A stretch of 17,173 nt of DNA, from contig JANNKX010000146.1 of the NCBI GenBank assembly GCA_031396505.1, positions 1 through 17,173 of the forward strand. The letters run 5' to 3'. The notes under the pieces are model-generated. The model was not told the origin of the DNA. It worked only from the letters and a program-made list of their open reading frames with translations, and did no database searches. Origin of the DNA: JAAFHS01 sp031396505 (lineage in GTDB: Bacteria > Pseudomonadota > Alphaproteobacteria > Rhodobacterales > Rhodobacteraceae). The translations under genes and the position numbers were made by a program. Positions 7,728 through 14,710 of the stretch are shown here, piece by piece. Position 1 is the stretch's first letter. Each line of letters starts with the position of its first letter.

Positions 7728-9324
7728 CGCTCATGTCACGCGCAGGCTTGCCGATATCGCGCAGAATTTCCGCCGCCGCATTGCGCCCCGGCGCGCCCAT
7801 CACACCGCCCCCCGGATGGGTGGACGATCCGCACATCCACAAATCGCGGATCGGCGATCGGTATTGCGCACAGCCCGGCACGGGGCGATTAAACAGCAAC
7901 TGATCGAACGTCAGCTCACCCTGAAAGATATTGCCATCCGTCAGCCCAACTTCGGCTTCAAGTTCGCGCGGCGTGCGCACTTCGACGTGCAAGATACTGT
8001 TTTTGAACCCTGGCGCGTATTTCTCGATCTGGTCGATACAGGTTGCGCCAAACGCATCGCGGTCAGCATCCGTCCAATCCCGCCCTTCGATCTTGGGGGG
8101 CGCATATTGCACGAAACATGACATGAAATGTTTGCCCGGCGGCGCCATCGTCGGATCGATCATCGTCGGGATCATCATGTCCTGAAACGGGTCACGGCTG
8201 AAATGACCATCTTTCCAGTCGTCATAGGCGCGCTCCATTTTCTCAATGGAATCCGTGAAATGCAGATCGCCCTTGATGTTCGGCGCACCCTCTGGCAGCG
8301 CGGTGAAACGCGGCGCACAATCGAGTGCGATGTTCAACTTGCCCGACGATCCGCGTGTCTTGAACGCACGCACCCGTTTGACGAATTCCCCCGGCAGTTC
8401 GTATTCCGGCACATGCTTCAGGAACGTCCGTTTGACATCCATGTTCGACACTACGCGGCGGCCGCGCACCTCATCCCCGTTTGCCAGCACCACCCCCACG
8501 GCGCGGCCATGTTCCACCCGTATCTGTTCCACCCCCTGCCCCTGCCGGATCACCCCGCCCGATGCTTGCAACGATGCCGCCAGCGCCCGCGTGATCGACC
8601 CCATCCCCCAACGCGCATAGCCCCAGGCACCAACGTTTCCATCCACATCCCCCATCGCATGATGCAGCAGCACATAGGCGGTGCCCGGCGACATCGGCCC
8701 CAAGGCCGTGCCGATGATCGACCCAACCGCCTGATAGGCCTTGATGACCCCGTTTTCGAAATAGCCGTCCAGAAAATCGGAAATCGACATCGTCCAGAAC
8801 CGGATCATGTCGTACATCGCGGCCTCCGAAAGGCCGAACATCTGTTTGCCCAACCATGCCAGTTCCGCCAGATCACGCGGCCGGAACGATGATGGGTCGG
8901 GTGGCGTCCGCATCAGCAGCGGCCTTATAAAACGACAGTGCCGCAGCACATCGCGCGAATAGCGGTCATAGCTTTCTGCATCGCGTTGTGAATGCCGCGC
9001 AAATTCGCGCCGGTTCGCATCATGGTCGCGGAACATGCCCAGATAGCCGCCGCCCTCGGTGAACATCGCCCCCCCCTCATAGGGCAGGATTTGCAGACCG
9101 TGCTTGGCCAGTTCCAGATCGCGCATGATCTCGGGGCGAAACAGCGACGACACATACGAACAGTTCGAATAGGTAAACCCCGGATACAATTCCCGGCTGA
9201 CCGCCGCCCCGCCGACCCAATCGTTCTTTTCCACCACGCAGACATCCAGCCCCGCGCGTGCCAGATAACACGCCGCCACCAGCCCGTTATGCCCCGCCCC
9301 CACGATGACCGCGTCATAGTTCAT
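7708..9324 (-). CDS. FAD-dependent oxidoreductase, phytoene-desaturase/PYROXD2-like (first paralogue)
   Basis: This 538-residue flavoprotein has the N-terminal FAD fold NYDAVIVGAGHNGLVAACYL (GAGHNG at residues 9-14) and then VVEKNDWVGGAA. The C-terminal signature is DLWMCGSSTHPGGGVMGAPG (about 494-513). A conserved GNIFQGELTFDQLLF block precedes that signature and aligns with GNWHHGELSVEQMFF of the neighbouring paralogue, so the two arose by duplication but have diverged widely. I chose ATG 9324 because it overlaps the aminotransferase stop by four bases and the Rossmann fold begins two residues later. The upstream extension of the frame lies within the aminotransferase gene. It could pair with the other flavoprotein or act at a separate step. 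No membrane segment is evident. Confidence 0.9.
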   Translation of the reverse strand: MNYDAVIVGAGHNGLVAACYLARAGLDVCVVEKNDWVGGAAVSRELYPGFTYSNCSYVSSLFRPEIMRDLELAKHGLQILPYEGGAMFTEGGGYLGMFRDHDANRREFARHSQRDAESYDRYSRDVLRHCRFIRPLLMRTPPDPSSFRPRDLAELAWLGKQMFGLSEAAMYDMIRFWTMSISDFLDGYFENGVIKAYQAVGSIIGTALGPMSPGTAYVLLHHAMGDVDGNVGAWGYARWGMGSITRALAASLQASGGVIRQGQGVEQIRVEHGRAVGVVLANGDEVRGRRVVSNMDVKRTFLKHVPEYELPGEFVKRVRAFKTRGSSGKLNIALDCAPRFTALPEGAPNIKGDLHFTDSIEKMERAYDDWKDGHFSRDPFQDMMIPTMIDPTMAPPGKHFMSCFVQYAPPKIEGRDWTDADRDAFGATCIDQIEKYAPGFKNSILHVEVRTPRELEAEVGLTDGNIFQGELTFDQLLFNRPVPGCAQYRSPIRDLWMCGSSTHPGGGVMGAPGRNAAAEILRDIGKPARDMSDAYAVL

Positions 9325-10667
9325 TGCGCGGCCTGTTCCATGTGCTGCAATGTCAGGTCCACGGCCATTTCCACAGCCTTCAGCGTATCGGGCAGGCAGG
9401 TGGCATCGACCCCGTGGGCCTCGCACATGAACCACGGCTCGCGGCTGTCGGGTTCGACGATCACGCCCAGATCATGCAGGAAATAGGCCATCTGGTCATA
9501 GAAACTGTAATCCGACGTTTTCCACGCCCGATAATTGTCGGGCGGCGTTTCCGCGAAGAACAGCCCGAACATCGCCGGATGCCCGGTATAGGAATGCACA
9601 ATCCCGCGCGCATCCAGAATGGCCGATATCCCCGTCATCAGGTTGCGCCCATGCGTGGCCAGCGTCTCCAGCGCGGGGGTTTCATCCAAGATACGCAGGC
9701 ATTCCTCCGCCGCCGCCAAGGAAACCGAATGCGCCGTATATGTGCCCCCGTGTGACGCGCCCCCATAGCGAAAGGTCCGCATCACGTCCTCGCGTCCCGC
9801 CACCACCGCGATCGGATAGCCATTCGCCACCGCCTTGGCGAATGTCGTGATATCGGGCCGCACCCCCATGATGCCCTGAATGCCGCCCTTCCCCACGCGG
9901 AACCCGGTTTTCACCTCGTCGATGATCAGCATCACGCCGTATTCGTCGCACAGCCGCCGCGCCAGTTGCACATATTCGACCCGCGCCATGATCCCGCAGC
10001 AATTGCCTTGGATCGGCTCGATCAGCATCGCCGCCAACGTATGCCCATGCCGTTTGAACGTATCTTCCAGCCGCTGCATATCGTTCATCGGCACCAGATG
10101 CGCCAATTCCTTCAATGTCTGCGGAATGCCCTTGCCATAGGAAACGACCGTCGGGTCAACGTTCGACCCATGCTCCCAGTCCTCCACATTCGCCATCCAC
10201 ATCGCCGCGTCGAACAGCCCGTGATAGCCCCCTTCCACCAGCAGATAGGAATCGCGCCCCGTGTACGCCCGCGCAAGACGCAATGCCGCCATCACGGCTT
10301 CCGTCCCCGAATTGGAAAACCGCACCAGTTCCGCCGCCGGTACCATCGCGGCAATCCTGTCGGCCACGACCAACTCGCGTTCCGTAGACAACGCGAACAC
10401 GCCGCCCACCTGCATACCGCGCACGGCCGCCGCATCGACCCGGTCATCGGCATACCCAAGGATCGCAGGACCATAGCCCAGCCGGTAATCGACATAGCCA
10501 TTCCCGTCGATATCGAACGTCCGCCCACCCTTGCCATGGCTGACATAAATCGTGCGATCGTCCCCCCAATACCGAAACGTCGATGATACCCCGAGTGGCA
10601 GCCGCTTAACCGCCCGGCGGAACTGCGCATTTGATTTCGTCAGGTCGCGCGTCGGGATTGGCAGCAT
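9321..10667 (-). CDS. Class III PLP aminotransferase, glutamate-1-semialdehyde-aminomutase-like
   Basis: This 448-residue PLP enzyme is the first gene of the operon. Visible landmarks are SNSGTEAVMAALRLARAYTGR (about 119-139), the phosphate-site region GGYHGLFD (146-153), Asp250 in IIDEVKTGFR, which contacts the pyridine nitrogen, and the probable Schiff-base Lys278 in TFAKAVANGYP. The pattern is close to HemL, but heme-pathway neighbours are absent. The catabolic context argues for transamination of an amino or semialdehyde intermediate instead. I chose ATG 10667 because AGAGGA lies 7 bases upstream, while the longer frame adds ten unlikely residues in the regulatory gap. The following flavoprotein overlaps by 4 bases. 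The amino donor and acceptor cannot be predicted. Confidence 0.92.
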   Translation of the reverse strand: MLPIPTRDLTKSNAQFRRAVKRLPLGVSSTFRYWGDDRTIYVSHGKGGRTFDIDGNGYVDYRLGYGPAILGYADDRVDAAAVRGMQVGGVFALSTERELVVADRIAAMVPAAELVRFSNSGTEAVMAALRLARAYTGRDSYLLVEGGYHGLFDAAMWMANVEDWEHGSNVDPTVVSYGKGIPQTLKELAHLVPMNDMQRLEDTFKRHGHTLAAMLIEPIQGNCCGIMARVEYVQLARRLCDEYGVMLIIDEVKTGFRVGKGGIQGIMGVRPDITTFAKAVANGYPIAVVAGREDVMRTFRYGGASHGGTYTAHSVSLAAAEECLRILDETPALETLATHGRNLMTGISAILDARGIVHSYTGHPAMFGLFFAETPPDNYRAWKTSDYSFYDQMAYFLHDLGVIVEPDSREPWFMCEAHGVDATCLPDTLKAVEMAVDLTLQHMEQAAQ

Positions 10668-10709
10668 CTTTTGGTCCTCTTCTCGGCCCGCCCCCACGGT
10701 CGCAAGATT

Positions 10710-10725
10710 TTGACTATGCTGTCAA
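10710..10725. promoter_or_regulatory. Inverted repeat in the divergent promoter region, candidate operator for the TetR regulator
   Basis: The sequence TTGACTATGCTGTCAA is an inverted repeat with arms TTGAC and GTCAA around six bases. It lies in the 135-base gap between the aminotransferase (leftward) and the TetR gene (rightward). Each arm also reads as a -35-like element: TTGACT rightward and TTGACA leftward. I could not pair either with a convincing -10. A repressor bound here would block both directions, the usual TetR arrangement. The arms are short, so chance occurrence is possible. Confidence 0.45.
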
Positions 10726-10802
10726 TCAGAATTTCAAACACCGCTTCCCTGTCCCCCGATTTTGGTTAAACACAGACATGTCATCTGATCGGACGCGCCA
10801 CC

Positions 10803-11459
10803 ATGACCGAGGATACCCCACCGCCACCGCCGCGCAAACTGTCCCGCGATGCGCGCCGCCGCCAGTTGATCGAGGCGACGATTTCCGTCATCGCCACCCG
10901 CGGCTTTGCCCGCACCACCCTGACCGAGGTGGCAAAGGTTGCTGGCCTGTCGCATGGGCTGGTGAATTTCCATTTTCAGACCAAGGAATTGCTGCTTTCG
11001 GAAACCTTGAAGTATCTGTCCGACGAATATCATGAAAACTGGCAAAAGGCCGTGCAGGCCGCTGGCGCTGACCCAAGTGCCCAACTGAATGCCATGATCC
11101 GCGCCGATTTCACCCCCCATCTGTGCACATCAGAACGCCTGTCGGCCTGGTGTGCCTTCTGGGGCGAAACCCAAGGGCGGCCCTTGTACCAACAGGAATG
11201 CGGCCCAAACGACCTCGCCTATATCACCAAGTTGGAAACCCTTTGCGCCGCCCTGCTGCCGCCCGGTCGTGATGCCGCGCGCATTGCCCGCGTGATCCGT
11301 CTGACATCCGAAGGCGTCTGGATGGACATCGTCACCCAAGCCGCCCCCTACCCCCGGCTTGAGGGGTTGCAAACCGTGCTCTGCGCCGCCGCTGCATTCT
11401 TCCCCGATCATTTTGCCGCAGATGTGACACCACAGCCCCCGCCCGCCCCTTCACAATGA
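10803..11459 (+). CDS. TetR-family regulator, BetI-like
   Basis: This 218-residue regulator has an N-terminal TetR DNA-binding domain after a short proline-rich tail (residues 5-10): RRRQLIEATISVIATRGFARTTLTEVAKVAGLSHGLVNFHF with the recognition helix at about 50-57. The C-terminal part, SAWCAFWGETQGRPLY and VIRLTSEGVWMDIV, resembles the ligand domain of BetI, the choline-responsive repressor of betaine synthesis. It is divergent from the catabolic operon and very likely controls it, with the operon's substrate or an intermediate as inducer. That role is inferred from position and family. The ribosome site is weak. ATG 10803 is kept because the ATG upstream at 10778 is out of frame. Confidence 0.92.
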   Translation: MTEDTPPPPPRKLSRDARRRQLIEATISVIATRGFARTTLTEVAKVAGLSHGLVNFHFQTKELLLSETLKYLSDEYHENWQKAVQAAGADPSAQLNAMIRADFTPHLCTSERLSAWCAFWGETQGRPLYQQECGPNDLAYITKLETLCAALLPPGRDAARIARVIRLTSEGVWMDIVTQAAPYPRLEGLQTVLCAAAAFFPDHFAADVTPQPPPAPSQ

Positions 11460-11489
11460 TTGACAGAAAATTGCAGCCGTCCATAGATT
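11460..11489 (+). promoter_or_regulatory. Candidate sigma70-type promoter for the MHYT-LytTR gene
   Basis: A perfect TTGACA (11460-11465) starts right after the stop codon of the TetR gene. It is followed after 18 bases by TAGATT (11484-11489), a four-of-six match to the -10 consensus. The start codon of the MHYT-LytTR gene lies 66 bases further on. Its placement in the only intergenic gap (96 bases) supports it. The -10 match and spacing are imperfect. Confidence 0.45.
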
Positions 11490-11555
11490 GCCTTCGGAAC
11501 GCCGGGCGGTAACGCATCGCCCCGTCCCAGTGGCGCGCGGGGCACAACAGCGACG

Positions 11556-12656
11556 ATGGTTGTCTACACCTATAATCTTTGGCTTGTGCTCGCCTCGATC
11601 CTGATAGCGCTGATGGCTACCTTTACCGGGCTTAGCCTGACGCGCGGCCTGTCCGCCGTTGCCATTGGTCCGCGTCAGGTGCGCATCGTCATGGCCGCGA
11701 TTGCCCTTGGCGGCGGCATCTGGTCCATGCATTTCGTCGCCATGCTTGCCATGCGTTTTGGCATTCCCGTGTCATACGAACTGATCCTGACCATCGCCTC
11801 CGCACTGATTGCCATTCTGCTCGCGGGCGTGGCCTTGCTGATCATGCACTTTGCACATCGCACCCGCACCGCCATGGCCACCTCCGGTGCCATTCTGGGC
11901 ATCGGTATCGTTGTCATGCACTATGTCGGGCTGTCCGCCATTCAGGGCTGCCTGCCCGTCTATGCCCCCGCCAGCATTGTGGCCGCCACCCTGCTTGCCG
12001 TCGCACTTGGCATCACCGCTATCGGGATCGCCTACGGGCGACGCACCGAACGCAACATGCTCTTGGCATCCGTCGTGTTTGGCACCGCCGTCGCCGTTGT
12101 GCATTTCGCCGCGATGCTGCAAACCAGCTTTCTGCCCGCCACCCTGACCGACATCGCCTCGCCCCGGTTGGACAATGCGCAGATCGCCGTGCTTGTGCTG
12201 CTTTCGGTATTTGTCATTTCCGGCGCATTCCTGCTGTCAGGTGCCAGCTTCATGATCCGTCAACCTGCACCCCCCTTGGCCCCCGCCCCGCCCATGATGG
12301 CACAGCGCGCCGCACCCGAACCCACCGCCACCCGCCTGCCCTATGAACGCGACAATCGCACTCATCTTGTACCCTTCGACGCGGTCCGCGCGATCCACGC
12401 CGAAGGGCATTATACGACAGCCTATCTCGATTCCGGGCCAGTGTTCTGCCCCTGGTCCGTCACCCAGGCCGAAGAACGCCTGCCCCCCGGTTTCATGCGG
12501 GTGCATCGCAGCTGGATCGTCAACCTTGCCCAGGTCTCGGCCTATGAGCGTGCCAAGGATCATGGCTATTGCATGTTTCAGGGCACGCCCGGCCTGACGC
12601 GCGTGCCCGTCGCCCGCACCCGCACCACGTCCCTGCGCGACGCGCTTGGCCTTTAA
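11556..12656 (+). CDS. Membrane MHYT-domain sensor with C-terminal LytTR DNA-binding domain (CoxC/CoxH-like)
   Basis: This 366-residue one-component regulator sits in the membrane. Seven hydrophobic segments span about residues 7-230, with the repeated MHYT-type motifs WSMHFVAML (56-64), VVMHYVGLS (119-127) and VVHFAAML (181-188). The family proposal is that these Met/His residues hold copper and sense a diatomic gas such as CO or O2. A proline- and alanine-rich linker (238-258) leads to a LytTR domain (about 263-363), with VRAIHAEGHYTTAYL and the typical FMRVHRSWIVNL. This architecture is that of CoxC and CoxH in carboxidotrophs, and coxDEF homologues lie 2 kb away on the other strand. The ribosome site is weak. 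The gene ends 5 bases from the convergent bioY. Confidence 0.9.
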   Translation: MVVYTYNLWLVLASILIALMATFTGLSLTRGLSAVAIGPRQVRIVMAAIALGGGIWSMHFVAMLAMRFGIPVSYELILTIASALIAILLAGVALLIMHFAHRTRTAMATSGAILGIGIVVMHYVGLSAIQGCLPVYAPASIVAATLLAVALGITAIGIAYGRRTERNMLLASVVFGTAVAVVHFAAMLQTSFLPATLTDIASPRLDNAQIAVLVLLSVFVISGAFLLSGASFMIRQPAPPLAPAPPMMAQRAAPEPTATRLPYERDNRTHLVPFDAVRAIHAEGHYTTAYLDSGPVFCPWSVTQAEERLPPGFMRVHRSWIVNLAQVSAYERAKDHGYCMFQGTPGLTRVPVARTRTTSLRDALGL

Positions 12657-12659
12657 GGC
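12649..12659. terminator. Small inverted repeat at the convergent gene junction, possible weak bidirectional terminator
   Basis: GCCTTTAAGGC is a perfect five-base inverted repeat around one base. It spans the stop codon of the MHYT-LytTR gene and the five-base gap to bioY. The loop is too tight for a full stem and there is no U-tract, so termination here is only a possibility. No better terminator is visible between the two convergent genes, and read-through would produce antisense RNA. Confidence 0.2.
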
Positions 12660-12661
12660 GC

Positions 12662-13207
12662 TCAGGCCCCGCGCGACAACAGCGTGCCCGGGCGCATGTT
12701 CGCAATCGCCGCCGTCACAATCCCTGTCAGCACGCATTTCACCGCGTCCCCCGGCAGGAACGCGATCGCGATATGCGCGGCCTCGACAATTGTTTTATCC
12801 AGCACGATTGCCATGCCCGGGATGCCAAACGCATATAGCACCGCAATCCCGCCAATCACTGCCGCACAAAACGCAGCAATCCCTGTGCCCATGCTCGTGC
12901 GCTCCATGATCCAGCCTGATGCGAAAGCCGCCACCGGAAAGCCGATCAGATAGCCCGCCGACGGGCCGGCAAACACCCCAAGCCCGCCACGCCCGCCTGC
13001 CAGCAACGGCAATCCAACCGCCACCAACGCCAGAAACAACAGCACCGCCAAGGCCCCACGCCGCGCACCCAGCACCGTGCCGCACAGCATGATCCCCAAA
13101 GACTGCGCCGTGATCGGCACGCCTGCCGCAAGGTCGATCTTGGGCACCAGACCCAGCACCGCAATCAGCGCGGCGAACAATGAGATATAGGCGAGATTGC
13201 GTTCCAT
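12662..13207 (-). CDS. bioY: BioY, biotin-binding S component of an ECF transporter
   Basis: This 181-residue integral membrane protein is the biotin-specific subunit. Family signatures are present: GVPITAQSLGIMLCG (29-43), FAGPSAGYLIGFP (79-91) and AFLPGDAVK (149-157), the conserved PGD-x2-K segment near the biotin site. About six hydrophobic segments are visible. An AAGGA ribosome site stands 7 bases before ATG 13207. It is the last gene of bioM-bioN-bioY, 30 bases after bioN. With its own ATPase and EcfT subunit it should form a complete group I transporter, as described for the BioMNY system of Rhodobacter capsulatus. Confidence 0.95.
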   Translation of the reverse strand: MERNLAYISLFAALIAVLGLVPKIDLAAGVPITAQSLGIMLCGTVLGARRGALAVLLFLALVAVGLPLLAGGRGGLGVFAGPSAGYLIGFPVAAFASGWIMERTSMGTGIAAFCAAVIGGIAVLYAFGIPGMAIVLDKTIVEAAHIAIAFLPGDAVKCVLTGIVTAAIANMRPGTLLSRGA

Positions 13208-13237
13208 GTCTGGTCCTTCTTGTTTTCGCCCGCAGGC

Positions 13238-13837
13238 TTAGCCCACGCCGCCACGTGCGCGCAAGGCCTCGGCCACCCGGTCTGCATCATCGATCGCCGA
13301 CAGCATCAGCGCGGGCAGAACCCGCCACCGCGCCCGCCGCGCCGACCGCGCGCCCCACGCCTCGGTGATGCGGGCTGCATTCTGTGCCAAAACCGGAACG
13401 AACCGGATCACCAGCGCAATCGCCAGCGCCAGCCGCCGCGGCGGCAGCCCGATGCGTCCCAAAGGCCGCGCCAGCCACTCAATCACCGCAATCATGTCCG
13501 CCAGCCGCGTTGTCATCGTCACCAGATTGGCCGCGGCCACTGCCGTGATCATCCGCAGGATGATTGCCACGCCCTGCCAAGGCGCATCCGTCACCCCATG
13601 CCAGACCCCCACAATCACCACAAAGGGCCACAGCGGCCACAGCATCCGCGCCCCGTTTGCCGCAAACAGACGGCCGCCCGTTGCGTAACACGCCACAACG
13701 GCGGCCAGCGATGCAGCCAACCACCCCAGATCATCCACCGCAAACAGCCACAGCGTGAACGCGCACAGCCCCGCCAGTTTCACCCCCACAGGCAACCCGT
13801 GAAACCGCGTCTCAACCGGCGAGGTCAGTGTCAGCAT
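13238..13837 (-). CDS. bioN: BioN, transmembrane coupling subunit (EcfT) of the biotin ECF transporter
   Basis: This 199-residue membrane protein couples ATP hydrolysis to BioY. It has four to five hydrophobic segments and, near the end, the two EcfT coupling motifs that contact the ATPase: EAWGARS (159-165) and EALRARG (190-196). Two adjacent ATGs (13840 and 13837) follow a run of G that acts as ribosome site. The second gives the better spacing, but the first is possible and would add one Met. The gene overlaps the end of bioM by about 26 bases. A much longer open frame upstream lies within bioM and is rejected. Confidence 0.9.
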   Translation of the reverse strand: MLTLTSPVETRFHGLPVGVKLAGLCAFTLWLFAVDDLGWLAASLAAVVACYATGGRLFAANGARMLWPLWPFVVIVGVWHGVTDAPWQGVAIILRMITAVAAANLVTMTTRLADMIAVIEWLARPLGRIGLPPRRLALAIALVIRFVPVLAQNAARITEAWGARSARRARWRVLPALMLSAIDDADRVAEALRARGGVG

Positions 13838-14543
13838 CATCCCCCCCTGCCGCCTGCATGGCTGCGAAAAACGCAGGCAGCACCTGTGTCGGTGTGCCGT
13901 CCATCTGTACCCGCCCCCCCTCGATCCACAGAATACGGTCGTACTCCGCCACGGCACCCGGATCATGCGTGATCGTCACCAGCCGTTGTGGCAGCGCATC
14001 AAAGCTGCGCTTCAGCCGCATCTGCGTTGGCAGATCAAGCCCGGCAAACGGCTCGTCCAGCAGGATTGTGTCCGGTGCCATCACCAGCACCGCCATCAGG
14101 CACAGATAATGCCGCTGCCCCTGCGACAGCGTATGTGTCGCGGCCTTTGCCCAATGGCTGCGCCCATGCGCGCCCAAGGTCTGCAACGCCATCTCGCGCG
14201 CTTGCGCTGTGCTGTGTCCCTGCTGACACAAACCAAAGGCGATCTCTTCTTCCACCGTCGGAAACAGGATTTGATGATCCGGGTTCTGGAACAATATCCC
14301 CAACGCACCCAGCGTCGCCTTGCGATCGGCAAACGGGTCCACCCCGCCCAGCCGCACCAGACCCGACGTAGGTGCAACCAACCCCGCCATCACCCGCAGC
14401 AGCGTCGTCTTGCCAGACCCGTTCCGCCCGATGATCCCGATGCGCCGCTCCACCAGCGTGGCCGTGATCCCCGTCAGAATGGCTTTGCCCGACAATGTCA
14501 GATTAACATCCGCAAGGCTGATGCCGGGGGCAGACATGGGCAT
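13812..14543 (-). CDS. bioM: BioM, ATPase of the biotin ECF transporter
   Basis: This 243-residue ATPase of the CbiO/EcfA type energises biotin uptake with BioN and BioY. Its motifs are Walker A GRNGSGKT (39-46), Q-loop FQNPDHQILFPTVEEEIAFG (85-104), typical of EcfA proteins, signature LSQGQ (139-143), Walker B TILLDE (159-164) and switch His193 (ITHDP). ATG 14543 is preferred because GAGG lies 5 bases upstream. A GTG start at 14591 would add 16 residues, and ATG 14537 would remove two. It is the first gene of the transporter, 167 bases after coxF, and may have its own promoter. I could not find a BioR-type box there. Confidence 0.92.
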   Translation of the reverse strand: MPMSAPGISLADVNLTLSGKAILTGITATLVERRIGIIGRNGSGKTTLLRVMAGLVAPTSGLVRLGGVDPFADRKATLGALGILFQNPDHQILFPTVEEEIAFGLCQQGHSTAQAREMALQTLGAHGRSHWAKAATHTLSQGQRHYLCLMAVLVMAPDTILLDEPFAGLDLPTQMRLKRSFDALPQRLVTITHDPGAVAEYDRILWIEGGRVQMDGTPTQVLPAFFAAMQAAGGDDADTDLAG

Positions 14544-14710
14544 CGGGGCCTCGCGCGGATAAACGATCACCGCGCGGTGTAACGGCTTCACGCCCCGCGC
14601 GAAAGGGGGTCAGCAGCCGGGGTACCTGATCGACGTCAGCAATGCCACCTTGTCCAGCGGCGTATGATCCGCCTGCACGCGTCATATCACAAACCACCGC
14701 CACAGGCGCG
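14544..14710 (-). other. Gap between coxF and bioM with a 12-base palindrome
   Basis: This 167-base stretch is the longest gap in the window. The perfect palindrome CACCGCGCGGTG lies at 14568-14579, about 25 bases before the bioM start, and might be an operator. In such GC-rich DNA a few 12-base palindromes are expected by chance. A 60-codon open frame on the minus strand (ATG 14685 to TAA 14503) runs into bioM and has no ribosome site or recognisable product. No consensus promoter, BioR box or terminator could be identified. Confidence 0.3.

Noticed and set aside
6180..9324. Carotenoid biosynthesis (phytoene desaturase pair)
   Set aside because: No crtB, crtE, crtY or other carotenoid genes are present, and the partners are amine-catabolism families. 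The proteins look like the PYROXD2 branch.
9325..9435. N-terminal extension of the first flavoprotein to 9435
   Set aside because: It lies inside the aminotransferase gene. The ATGA overlap at 9321-9324 and the FAD fold position fix the start.
9321..10667. HemL (glutamate-1-semialdehyde aminomutase) for heme synthesis
   Set aside because: Alphaproteobacteria normally make 5-aminolevulinate by the HemA (ALA synthase) route, and the gene heads a catabolic operon. The similarity reflects the class III family.
14568..14579. BioR operator upstream of bioM
   Set aside because: The palindrome CACCGCGCGGTG does not resemble the AT-rich BioR box (TTATxxATAA type), and no such box was found in the gap.
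14503..14685. Sixty-codon frame between coxF and bioM, considered as a remnant of a MobA-like nucleotidyltransferase that can follow coxF/xdhC genes
   Set aside because: The translation only faintly resembles the MobA N-terminus, has no ribosome site, and runs into bioM. The evidence is too weak.
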